From Planctomycetaceae bacterium (GTDB lineage Bacteria > Planctomycetota > Planctomycetia > Pirellulales > Thermoguttaceae), in contig JAIRLW010000594.1 in assembly GCA_031259095.1 (NCBI GenBank), positions 1 through 7,863 on the forward strand: a stretch of 7,863 nucleotides of DNA, given 5' to 3'. The position numbers and the translations under genes are program-made. Of the stretch, positions 1 through 6,657 are shown in pieces. Numbering within the stretch: the first letter of the stretch is position 1; every line of letters starts with the position of its first letter. The notes below the pieces were generated by a model that saw only the letters and a list, made by a program, of their open reading frames with translations, did not search any database and was not told where the DNA came from.

Positions 1-2
1 CT

Positions 3-389
3 TCGAGTGAACTGTTGAATTGTAAGATGGTGGAATACACGAAAGCGGTTATTGACGGTCGTATGAATTTTCATATCAATATTATCAATCAGGTTTCACC
101 GTTTTGTGATTGTCATGGCGAGAGTGATATACCGGTTATTTCGGACGTCGGTATTTTTGTTTCTTTTGATCCGGTTGCGGTGGACAAGGCATGTATTGAC
201 GCGGTGAACGCGGCGGCGCCGATTAGCAACAGTATTCTCAGTGAACGTAAACAGATTCACAAAGACGAAAACGGACGCCATGATCATTTCACCGACATTC
301 ATCCCACAACGGATTGGCGCAGTCAAATCAGTCACGCGGAAAAAATTGGTCTTGGAACTAAAAATTATTCTTTAATTGAAGTGAAATAA
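3..389 (+). CDS. DUF362 domain-containing protein, C-terminal fragment (5' end outside window)
   Basis: The reading frame is open to the left edge (first full codon at 3) and ends with TAA at 387-389, so about 128 C-terminal residues of a longer protein are seen. The TTG at 15 is an internal Leu codon, not a credible start. The tail resembles the end of DUF362 (PF04015) proteins: a segment like FHINIINQVSPFCDCHGE with a Cys-Asp-Cys pair, then DIPVISDVGIFVSFDPVAVDKACIDAVN, and a closing HAEKIGLGTKNYSLIEV. In relatives the DP-A-D stretch is strongly conserved, and many members carry or accompany 4Fe-4S ferredoxin domains. The biochemical role of the family is not settled, and no cluster-binding CxxCxxC motif lies in the visible part. 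It is the only plus-strand gene and converges on the SMP-30-like gene. Family assignment is from recognition of the conserved tail; a specific function cannot be given. Confidence 0.85.
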   Translation, partial: SSELLNCKMVEYTKAVIDGRMNFHINIINQVSPFCDCHGESDIPVISDVGIFVSFDPVAVDKACIDAVNAAAPISNSILSERKQIHKDENGRHDHFTDIHPTTDWRSQISHAEKIGLGTKNYSLIEVK

Positions 390-472
390 TCGATTCAAGA
401 TTTATGTTTTTTTATTCTGACGAAACGTTCACGATATTCTTTTTTCGGCTCAGAATATACTTTACACGGTAA

Positions 473-500
473 AAAAATTCCTGATTATTTCGGAATTTTT
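473..500. terminator. A/T-rich hairpin, candidate bidirectional terminator
   Basis: A perfect 9-bp inverted repeat, AAAAATTCC at 473-481 and GGAATTTTT at 492-500, encloses a 10-nt loop. The run of T at 496-500 (and of A at 471-477 for the other strand) gives a U-tract in either direction. It lies 83 bp after the DUF362 stop and between convergent genes, where a shared terminator is expected. The G+C core of the stem is short, so the strength is uncertain. Confidence 0.4.
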
Positions 501-737
501 GCGGGTAGAAGTCTGCGGCAATATCAGGCAGACCGCCTTTTGCCGAAAGTTGCGTCGGCGGCAGCCGACTTTGACCCTGTGTTCGGAGTGTTCGGACAGC
601 AATCAGATTCCAAAACGGACGGAAATACCAATTGCTATCGTAACTCTAATTCCCGCGATGGCGGATGAAAGCCCTTCGGCGAAATATCGCCTGCCTTATG
701 CGGATAAACTGATAATGAATCCACTGAATAAATGCCG

Positions 738-755
738 GGGCGTGTTGACACGCCC
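738..755 (-). terminator. G+C-rich hairpin just after the SMP-30-like gene
   Basis: A perfect 7-bp stem, GGGCGTG at 738-744 and CACGCCC at 749-755, closes a 4-nt loop, 14 bp downstream of the minus-strand stop codon at 769-771. On the minus strand it is followed by a moderately U-rich stretch rather than a true T-run, so it could be a weak terminator, a 3' mRNA stabiliser or a dispersed short palindrome. Confidence 0.35.
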
Positions 756-768
756 TAGAAAAACGCGG

Positions 769-1656
769 TTAATAACCGTGAACATTCATTGCCAAACGGT
801 AAAGTCCTTTTCTAGCGGTAATATACAACGTTTGACGATCCTTGCCGCCGAAACAAAGATTTGCCGGAACTTCGGGAACCTTGATTCGTTGAATCTCCTT
901 GCCGTTGGGAGCGAAAACATAAATCTGATCCGCCGTAACATAAATATTTCCGCGATGATCAATAGTCATTCCATCAACGCCGATATTGGCGAACAAGGTT
1001 TTGTCCGATAATGTTCCATCCGGCTGAATCGTGTAACGCCAAACCTTTCCGGCAACCTGATCCGTAATATAAAGCAGTTTACCGTTTGGCGTTCCAATAA
1101 TACCGTTTGGTTTCACCATATCGGTAACAACTTTCAACACCTTACTTTTGTCCGGCAAAATATAATAAACATGTTCACCGTCCTGAATCACCTTGTAATC
1201 TTTACCGTAAACCGGATCCGTAAAATAAATTCCGCCTTTCGGATCAATCCAGAGATCATTCGGTTTGTTAAACCGTTTGCCGTCAAAAACGGAAGCCAAC
1301 ACCGTCCGTTTGCCCGACTTATCGTACGAAACAACACTACCGGTTTCGCCTTCGCAAACAACAAGATCGCCGCTTTGATTAACGTACATTCCGTTTGCGT
1401 GAGCGGATTGTTCCACAAACACCGATAACTTCTGATTCTCAACAGACCAGAAATAAATCTTGCTGTTCGGATCGTCAACAAAATAAATATCGCCGTTTGA
1501 AGTTACAGCGGGACCTTCGGTGAACCCGAAACCGTCAACAACTTTTTCAACCTGAGCATCTGTTGCGATAATCGGATCATCCGCAAGCAATTCCAACGAA
1601 ATTGACAACAAGAACATTGTCGCAACACAACAAAGAATAAACAAAAATCGTTTCAT
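769..1656 (-). CDS. Secreted SMP-30/gluconolactonase-like (SGL family) beta-propeller protein
   Basis: A 295-residue protein of the SMP-30/gluconolactonase/LRE fold, whose characterised members are divalent-metal-dependent lactonases acting on sugar lactones. Residues 1-25 form a Sec-type signal peptide (MKRF, then a hydrophobic run, likely cut after LLA at 25), so the enzyme should be periplasmic or exported. Candidate metal and active-site residues fall in family order: Glu48 in FTEGP, Asn130/Asn133 in FNKPND, Asn184 in KPNGI and Asp228 in VDGM. Repeated D-P/N-G-x-I-Y-F/V blades (IYFVDDP 57-63, IYFTDP 143-148, LYITD 195-199, IYVTAD 238-243) support the propeller. Length is normal for the family. 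The ATG at 1654-1656 gives the complete signal peptide; no Shine-Dalgarno sequence precedes it. A 60-bp microsatellite begins 24 bp upstream of the start. No sugar dehydrogenase or transporter is adjacent, so the substrate is unknown, and some family members are not gluconolactonases. Confidence 0.92.
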   Translation of the reverse strand: MKRFLFILCCVATMFLLSISLELLADDPIIATDAQVEKVVDGFGFTEGPAVTSNGDIYFVDDPNSKIYFWSVENQKLSVFVEQSAHANGMYVNQSGDLVVCEGETGSVVSYDKSGKRTVLASVFDGKRFNKPNDLWIDPKGGIYFTDPVYGKDYKVIQDGEHVYYILPDKSKVLKVVTDMVKPNGIIGTPNGKLLYITDQVAGKVWRYTIQPDGTLSDKTLFANIGVDGMTIDHRGNIYVTADQIYVFAPNGKEIQRIKVPEVPANLCFGGKDRQTLYITARKGLYRLAMNVHGY

Positions 1657-1680
1657 AAGATCATGTGGTTAAGTGTTTTA

Positions 1681-1738
<58 letters not shown>

Positions 1739-1740
<2 letters not shown>

Positions 1741-1834
1741 AAGGCAGTTTCTAAAAACTTCGGCTGAAATCGATTTTAGTCGAGTTTGGTTGAATTTAAT
1801 CGATCAAAAAACGAGTTTTTAGAAGTTGCCTTAA
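1739..1834. repeat. 96-bp inverted-repeat element (MITE-like or large hairpin), 21-bp ends
   Basis: The ends 1739-1759 and 1814-1834 are inverted copies. As plus-strand RNA they pair over 21 bp with two G-U wobbles; on the minus strand those two become mismatches. The element begins TTAAGGC and ends GCCTTAA, and its interior holds a 10-bp palindrome (1767-1776). It sits between the stop of the histidine kinase (1839) and the microsatellite, with GGTT/AGTT-like units on both sides (1717-1740 and 1837-1844), so it may have inserted into the repeat tract. A terminator-like role for the kinase mRNA is an alternative. No transposase is encoded. Confidence 0.8.
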
Positions 1835-1838
1835 TTGG

Positions 1839-3842
1839 TTAGTTATTAGTTAAATGTTTTAAAATCACAGTGATTAATGCATCGCGTAGAATCGGTTTCA
1901 TTGCGTAATCGTTACAACCGGCGTCCAAACATTTTTGATGTTCTTCGTGCAGCGTGTGAGCGGTTAACGCGACAATTGGATTGGTGTAACCTGTTTCACG
2001 CAGTTGACGGGTTGCCGCGTAACCATCCATGACCGGCATTTCCATGTCCATCAAAATTATATCAAACGATAAATCCTTTTTCAAGTTCTCCATAACAATT
2101 TCCACCGCCGCCTGACCGTTGTCGGCTTCAACAACTTCCGCGCCGGTCTTTTTGATAATCAATGAAAACAAACGTCGACTGTCTGGACTGTCTTCCGCAA
2201 GAAGAATCCGCCGACCGGCAAGAGGAAAAGACGAGTTTTTCGCAACTGAATCTGGACTTGAATTTGAAACTGAATCTGAATTTAATGTTGCATCCGAATT
2301 TGAATTAAGCCCGTCCGGTATTTCATCGGCGGAATTATTGTTTTTGAAATCGGTTAGCGAGGATTCAAATGTCGGCAAGGATTCAAAGCGGACGTTGTTA
2401 TCAAATTGTTGCGGTAATACGACGGTAAACATACTTCCGCAACCTTCACGGCTTTTAGTAATTATTTCTCCGCCTAAAAGTTGTATCAACTGTTTTGAAA
2501 TCACCAACCCAAGTCCTGAACCGCCAAACCGTCGGGTTGTTGCAACATCCGCTTGTTGAAACGGGACGAATAATGTTGACAAAATTTCCGGCGATATTCC
2601 AATTCCTGTATCTTTTATGGAAAAAAATAAATTGCCTTCTGTAATTGTTTTTTTTTCGTGTTGATATTTTTCCGAAGTTTCAGTTTTTTTGGTATCGGCG
2701 GCAACCCAGACGATAGAGATTGTTATTCCGCCTTGTTGCGTAAACTTGATCGCATTTCCGATCAGATTCATCAGAACTTGTTTAAGCCGTACCGGATCGG
2801 TATTGACGAATGTTGGAAGCGGCGTTACGGGTTTTATCGAAAACGCCAAGTTTTTTGCCCGCGTCTGAATCGAATAAAATATCGCCAACTCACGAAGAAA
2901 CGGTTGAACCGGAACCATTATTTTCTCAACTTTCAGCATGTCGGCTTCAAGTTTGGAAAAATCCAGAATATCGTTGAGAATCGAAAGAAGAAATTCCGCG
3001 TTACTTTGAATAATTTGCGCAATATTTTTACAATGTTCCAACGTTTCAAGACAGGATTCCAATGTTAGCGTATTTTTTGTTTCATTAGTCCCGTCCTTTT
3101 CATTGATTTTATCTGTTTCATTTTTGATGGGCGCGAGATTCTCACGGAGCAACATTTCCATAAAACCAAGAATTGCGGTAATCGGAGTTCGGAGTTCGTG
3201 CGACATATTGGCAAAAAATCGTGTTTTTTTCAATGCGTCGGCTTCGGCAAGTTCTTTCGATTTTTTGAGTTCCTGCCATTCTTTTACCCACCGCCGTTTT
3301 TTTGAAACAATTTCGGTCAATTCATGAACACTTCGAACAAGATAATCAATCGTTGACGTGTCAAACGGATTAGGCGAACAAGAATAAAAAACAATTCCGG
3401 CTTCGATGTTGTTATGAATTTCGACCGGAACAGCCAACATGGATCGGCATTTTGAACTTTCGAGAAACGTTTTCCATTGATTCCGCTGAACAAGATGTTC
3501 CTGCTGATCGAGATAATGAACTGCAACCGGTTGATTTTTGGCGATTGCTTTAATCAATGGAAATTCACTGTTGAACGATTCCGATGATTCCGGCTGAAGA
3601 GCAAGTTGAACAAAATCGATACAATTTTTTGCGGTTCCGGCGTGAACAACAGGATGGATGGTATGATCGGTGATCGTTCCGTACCATGTTTTAGCGATAG
3701 GAAACAAACGTGTGATGGATTCCAGAAAGGTTAGAATGAGTTCCTGCTCATTTTGATCGTAAAACGATTTCCATATCTCTGCGGTCAGCGAAAGATAACA
3801 AAACTTTTTATCATTCTGAATTTGCATTAACTCCTCAGTCAT
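1839..3842 (-). CDS. Hybrid sensor histidine kinase with N-terminal GAF-like domain and C-terminal receiver
   Basis: A 667-residue soluble hybrid kinase. Residues ~20-180 look like a GAF sensor domain; no transmembrane segment is visible, so sensing is probably cytoplasmic. A short coiled helix (~180-205) leads into HisKA with SHELRTP, phosphoacceptor His215. The ATPase domain shows the N box NLIGNAIKFT (359-368), DTGIGI (411-416), the FVPFQQ F box and GGSGLGL (440-446). After a Ser/Asn/Asp-rich linker (~480-540) comes a receiver domain with acidic pair Glu550-Asp551, phosphoacceptor Asp599 in MDMEMPVMDG, Thr627 and Lys649, all key residues intact. The segment between the two HisKA helices (~236-268) is longer than usual. 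Output is presumably phosphotransfer to a separate HPt or response regulator not in this window. The ATG at 3842 gives the longest frame; an ATG at codon 6 (3825-3827) is preceded by GAGGAG and may be the real start. Confidence 0.95.
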   Translation of the reverse strand: MTEELMQIQNDKKFCYLSLTAEIWKSFYDQNEQELILTFLESITRLFPIAKTWYGTITDHTIHPVVHAGTAKNCIDFVQLALQPESSESFNSEFPLIKAIAKNQPVAVHYLDQQEHLVQRNQWKTFLESSKCRSMLAVPVEIHNNIEAGIVFYSCSPNPFDTSTIDYLVRSVHELTEIVSKKRRWVKEWQELKKSKELAEADALKKTRFFANMSHELRTPITAILGFMEMLLRENLAPIKNETDKINEKDGTNETKNTLTLESCLETLEHCKNIAQIIQSNAEFLLSILNDILDFSKLEADMLKVEKIMVPVQPFLRELAIFYSIQTRAKNLAFSIKPVTPLPTFVNTDPVRLKQVLMNLIGNAIKFTQQGGITISIVWVAADTKKTETSEKYQHEKKTITEGNLFFSIKDTGIGISPEILSTLFVPFQQADVATTRRFGGSGLGLVISKQLIQLLGGEIITKSREGCGSMFTVVLPQQFDNNVRFESLPTFESSLTDFKNNNSADEIPDGLNSNSDATLNSDSVSNSSPDSVAKNSSFPLAGRRILLAEDSPDSRRLFSLIIKKTGAEVVEADNGQAAVEIVMENLKKDLSFDIILMDMEMPVMDGYAATRQLRETGYTNPIVALTAHTLHEEHQKCLDAGCNDYAMKPILRDALITVILKHLTNN
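3831..3836 (-). promoter_or_regulatory. GAGGAG Shine-Dalgarno-like site inside the first codons of the kinase
   Basis: On the minus strand codons 3 and 4 read GAG GAG, followed after three bases by ATG (3825-3827). No comparable site precedes the ATG at 3842. This favours initiation at Met6, giving a 662-residue protein, although the three-base spacing is short and the codons may simply encode Glu-Glu. Confidence 0.4.
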
Positions 3843-3952
3843 TGATGATTCTAGGGATACCGTTTTCCTTTTAAAAACCCGCTTTAGATGTTCGCTTATC
3901 CTGCAATTTTAGGTATTTTTTTATTCAAAAAGTCGATTTTTATAAGGACTAA

Positions 3953-3980
3953 AGTATAAATGGATTATATATTGGAACAA
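3953..3980 (-). promoter_or_regulatory. Possible sigma-70-type promoter for the histidine kinase
   Basis: On the minus strand TTGTTC (3975-3980) and TATACT (3953-3958) are separated by 16 bp, about 110 bp upstream of the kinase ATG. The -10 matches TATAAT at five of six positions, the -35 at only three. A perfect TATAAT (3964-3969) also occurs in the same stretch without a good -35. In A/T-rich DNA such matches arise by chance, so this is tentative. Confidence 0.25.
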
Positions 3981-3992
3981 AAACTCGTCTGA

Positions 3993-4131
3993 GAATCTCT
4001 AAAAATTTGTTTTTAATCACGTTCCAATTTGTCCCTAAAGTCTCTTTATGTCCTTAAAATTGGAGTTAAGAGACGATAGAGACAAAAGGAGACGAATAAT
4101 TCTGTAATTAAAAACGAATTTTTAGAGATTC
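3993..4131. repeat. 139-bp element with 25-bp inverted ends (MITE-like or structured RNA)
   Basis: Arms 3993-4017 and 4107-4131 are inverted copies, pairing over 25 bp with a single G-U wobble in plus-strand RNA. Inside, TCCAATTT (4023-4030) and AAATTGGA (4057-4064) form a second perfect 8-bp stem. Three GTC-type hexamers (4031, 4040, 4050) are answered by three RGAGAC hexamers (4069, 4078, 4088). The right arm resembles the right arm of the element at 1739-1834. It lies upstream of the kinase and downstream of EF-G and encodes no protein. Confidence 0.8.
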
Positions 4132-4242
4132 CCTATCATAGTAGGCGAAAAACCTAAAGAGGTAGGCGTCGCTTTTTTTCTGTTTCCTCGTTGACTCTGG
4201 AAATCGAACGAACAACAAAATAGACCGTTATGTAATTTTCTA

Positions 4243-6390
4243 TTACTTTGGTTGTTCTTTCCGTTCTTTGATAATTGTTTCCTGAATGGAGTTGGGAACT
4301 TTTTTGTATTTTAGAAATTCCATTGAAAATGTTCCTTGTCCTTGAGTCATACTTCGGAGCGTTGTTGAGTAGCCGAAAGTTTCGGCAAGCGGAATTTCGC
4401 CTTCGATTCGTGTGGACGCTCCGATTGTTTCAGTAACGTTAATCAGTCCTCGCCGTGAATTTAAATCGCCGACGACATTTCCCTGAAACTGGCTTGGACA
4501 CTCAATTTCCAACCGCATCACCGGTTCCAGCAATGTCGGTTTCATTCGCGGAAACGTTTCCCGCAACGCCGTTTGCGCACAAATTCGGAACGCTAAATCT
4601 GAACTGTCCACCGTGTGAAAAGAACCGTCGTCCACTAAAACACTCAGACCAACTACCGGAAATCCGGCAACAGGTCCTTTTTCCAGCGAACCACGAAATC
4701 CTTTTTCAATTGCCGGAATATAATTGGTTGGAATCGTACCGCCGACGATTTTTTCTTCGAACAAAAATGTTTCTGTTGTTTCGGCATTTTCAGGAATTGG
4801 AGCCATGTGTCCGACAATATGGGCATACTGACCGCTTCCGCCGGATTGTTTTTTGTGTTTCACGTCGAAATCAACCGCAACTGTTGGGGCTTCGCGGTAA
4901 TTGACTTTGGGCGGTGAAGTTTCCACTTCGACTTTGTATTCACGGCGAATACGTTCAACATAAACGTCAAGATGGAGTTCACCCATGCCTGCCATTAACG
5001 TTTCACCACTTTCCTGATCGGTTGAAATGGAAAGCGTCGGGTCTTCCTTTCGGAATCGGTACAACGCCTTACTCAAACGGTCGGCGTCTTTAGTTGCTTT
5101 TGATTTAATAGCGATTTGAATAACCGGTTCAGGAACATACATTGACTCCAACGTACAAAAATCTTTTTCGGACGAAAAAGTGTCGCCGCTGGAACAGTCA
5201 ATCCCAATAACCGCAACAATATCACCGGCTTCGGCGGAATCAATCTCCTCACGGCTATCGGCGTGCATTCGGAAAATACGGCTGATTCGTTCTTTTTCGC
5301 CGGTTCGCTGATTGTAGTAAGTTTCGCCTTTATTCAGAGAACCCTGATAAACACGCATAAACGTTAATGTTCCATAAGGGTCTTCGACAATTTTGAATGC
5401 CATCGCAACCGTCGGAGCTTTCGGATCGGGTTTGAGTAATATTCGGGCGTTGTCGTCTCTCTGGTCAAAACCGTATTTCCACGCATAATTATCACTGTCC
5501 AGCGGCGACGGAAGATAACGTCCAATCGCGTCAAGTAACGGTTGAACTCCTTTATTTTTGTACGCAGTCGCCAAAAATACCGGCGTTAATTGCCGTGACC
5601 AAACCGCATCACGCACAATATGATGAATCATCTCAAGCGACGGTTCTTTTTCTTCAAGGAGCAATTCCATCAATTCATCGCTGAACATTGCCAACGCTTC
5701 CAGTAGATGTTGACGAGCGACTTGAGCGTCAAGTTCCAATGTTGCCGGAATTTCCTCGTAACGAATTTTTTCACCTTGTTCTCCGTCAAAGTAAATCGCT
5801 TTTTGTTCGATTAAATCAATCACTCCTTCAAAATTTGCTTCTTTACCGATAGGAATTTGCATCAAAACGGCGTTGCAATCTAATTTTTCTTTGAGTTGCT
5901 TGACCACACGATCCGGGTCTGCGCCGGTTCGATCCATTTTGTTGACCAACGCAAGACGTGGAACTTGATAGCGTTTCATTTGACGGTCGATTGTTATCGA
6001 CTGTGCTTGCACTCCGCCCACTGAACAAAGAACAAGAACCGCTCCATCCAGCACACGCAAACTACGTTCCACCTCGACCGTAAAATCGACATGTCCCGGC
6101 GTATCAATCAGGTTGATAAAATGTCCTTTCCACTCAACGCTGGTTGCCGCGCTGGTAATCGTGATACCGCGTTCCTGTTCGAGTTCCATGTGATCCATCG
6201 TGGCGCTGCCGTCGTGGACTTCACCGATTTTATAAGATTTACCGGTGTAGAACAGAATACGTTCACTAAGTGTAGTTTTTCCGGAATCAATATGTGCCGA
6301 AATTCCAATATTACGAAATTTTTCAATTGTTGACATGTTTTCGATAACGGAATATTTATGTTCCGTTTGGGTTTCTTTTAAGTTGATCAT
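4243..6390 (-). CDS. fusA: Elongation factor G, spdEFG1 / mitochondrial-EFG1-like type
   Basis: Ribosomal translocase GTPase of the cytoplasm, 715 residues from the first ATG. GTPase motifs: AHIDSGKTT (32-40), RGIT (74-77), DTPGH (96-100), NKMD (150-153), and a G5 region LATAYKNKG where most EF-Gs have a G-S-A core. Domain II follows (~325-420), then domain III (~420-495). Domain IV has the GGSGQYAH loop (517-524) and the conserved tip His592 in [10 protein letters not shown]. Domain V (~620-695) ends with [19 protein letters not shown]. The stretch [19 protein letters not shown] and [22 protein letters not shown] is typical of the spdEFG1/mtEFG1 clade, in which EFG1 handles elongation and EFG2 recycling. 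Homology begins at Met19 (ATG 6334-6336), which would give 697 residues, close to the usual length. Neither start has a clear Shine-Dalgarno. The gene stands alone, not in a str operon. The symbol is by family; paralogues may exist elsewhere. Confidence 0.96.
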   Translation of the reverse strand: MINLKETQTEHKYSVIENMSTIEKFRNIGISAHIDSGKTTLSERILFYTGKSYKIGEVHDGSATMDHMELEQERGITITSAATSVEWKGHFINLIDTPGHVDFTVEVERSLRVLDGAVLVLCSVGGVQAQSITIDRQMKRYQVPRLALVNKMDRTGADPDRVVKQLKEKLDCNAVLMQIPIGKEANFEGVIDLIEQKAIYFDGEQGEKIRYEEIPATLELDAQVARQHLLEALAMFSDELMELLLEEKEPSLEMIHHIVRDAVWSRQLTPVFLATAYKNKGVQPLLDAIGRYLPSPLDSDNYAWKYGFDQRDDNARILLKPDPKAPTVAMAFKIVEDPYGTLTFMRVYQGSLNKGETYYNQRTGEKERISRIFRMHADSREEIDSAEAGDIVAVIGIDCSSGDTFSSEKDFCTLESMYVPEPVIQIAIKSKATKDADRLSKALYRFRKEDPTLSISTDQESGETLMAGMGELHLDVYVERIRREYKVEVETSPPKVNYREAPTVAVDFDVKHKKQSGGSGQYAHIVGHMAPIPENAETTETFLFEEKIVGGTIPTNYIPAIEKGFRGSLEKGPVAGFPVVGLSVLVDDGSFHTVDSSDLAFRICAQTALRETFPRMKPTLLEPVMRLEIECPSQFQGNVVGDLNSRRGLINVTETIGASTRIEGEIPLAETFGYSTTLRSMTQGQGTFSMEFLKYKKVPNSIQETIIKERKEQPK

Positions 6391-6657
6391 TTATTTGAAT
6401 TTGATTTTCCGTTAAAGGATTGAACTTACAAGACTACTAAATTAAAGATTACTATTTTCCCACAATTCCAGCGATTGTACAGTGGGGGCTAAAAAATTGA
6501 CCATAACTGTTTTAACGACAAGTTATTGTGAAAAATGACCATTAATAGACCCCATCACGGCATAGCCGCAACCAAAGGTAGGCGATAGCCGAAAACCCTT
6601 TAGCAAAAGGGACATTAAGGACAAAATGAATTATTAGAAACGCCCCAACGTTTTCGA
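6391..6657. other. Gap upstream of EF-G with nested small repeats
   Basis: No gene is visible in these 267 bp. The segment 6483-6554 is bounded by imperfect 9-bp inverted ends (TGGGGGCTA and TAGACCCCA, 8 of 9 paired), contains an inner 6-bp dyad (ATAACT 6503-6508, AGTTAT 6521-6526) and two direct TGACCAT copies (6498-6504, 6535-6541). A short CGGC/GCCG palindrome lies at 6558-6568. The EF-G promoter should be here but I see no convincing -35/-10 pair. Confidence 0.5.
6596..6611 (-). terminator. Likely intrinsic terminator of the DUF1559 gene
   Basis: On the minus strand a perfect 6-bp stem (CCCTTT 6606-6611, AAAGGG 6596-6601) with a 4-nt loop is followed directly by TTTT (6592-6595). It lies 46 bp downstream of the DUF1559 stop and upstream of EF-G, the right place to separate the two transcription units. 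The stem is short and the T-run has only four bases. Confidence 0.5.

Larger units (their letters stand above)
390..768. other. Intergenic gap between convergent genes; hairpins, no convincing gene
   Basis: No recognisable protein is encoded here. An open frame on the plus strand from a TTG at 499 runs on antisense into the SMP-30-like gene and has arginine-rich, unfamiliar composition, so I treat it as a shadow. The minus strand also reads open in places but has no start codon or family signature. Six perfect short inverted repeats are visible: 434-440/452-458, 473-481/492-500, 511-516/528-533, 554-559/564-569, 678-682/687-691 and 738-744/749-755. The part from about 500 to 680 looks richer in G+C than the flanks, which could mean a decayed gene or a structured RNA. 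Neither is demonstrated. Confidence 0.5.
3843..4242. other. 400-bp gap between EF-G and the histidine kinase
   Basis: No gene is visible. From left to right it holds the A/T-rich presumed promoter region of the kinase, the long inverted-repeat element (3993-4131), and a short stretch with two direct copies of GTAGGCG (4141-4147, 4162-4168). A small 4-bp hairpin at 4152-4163, followed on the minus strand by TTTT, is the nearest thing to an EF-G terminator, about 80 bp beyond its stop, and is weak. Confidence 0.5.

Noticed and set aside
499..1011. 170-residue plus-strand open frame
   Set aside because: Its second half is antisense to the well-supported SMP-30-like gene, it starts at TTG without a ribosome site, and the protein resembles no family I know.
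2119..2559. 146-residue plus-strand open frame antisense to the kinase
   Set aside because: It mirrors the Ser/Asn-rich linker and ATPase region; the composition is explained by the opposite strand.
4455..4904. 149-residue plus-strand open frame antisense to EF-G
   Set aside because: It lies fully inside domains IV-V of a conserved EF-G and shows no independent family signature.
6391..6480. EF-G promoter
   Set aside because: Several A/T-rich hexamers resemble a -10, but none has a reasonable -35 at 16-18 bp.
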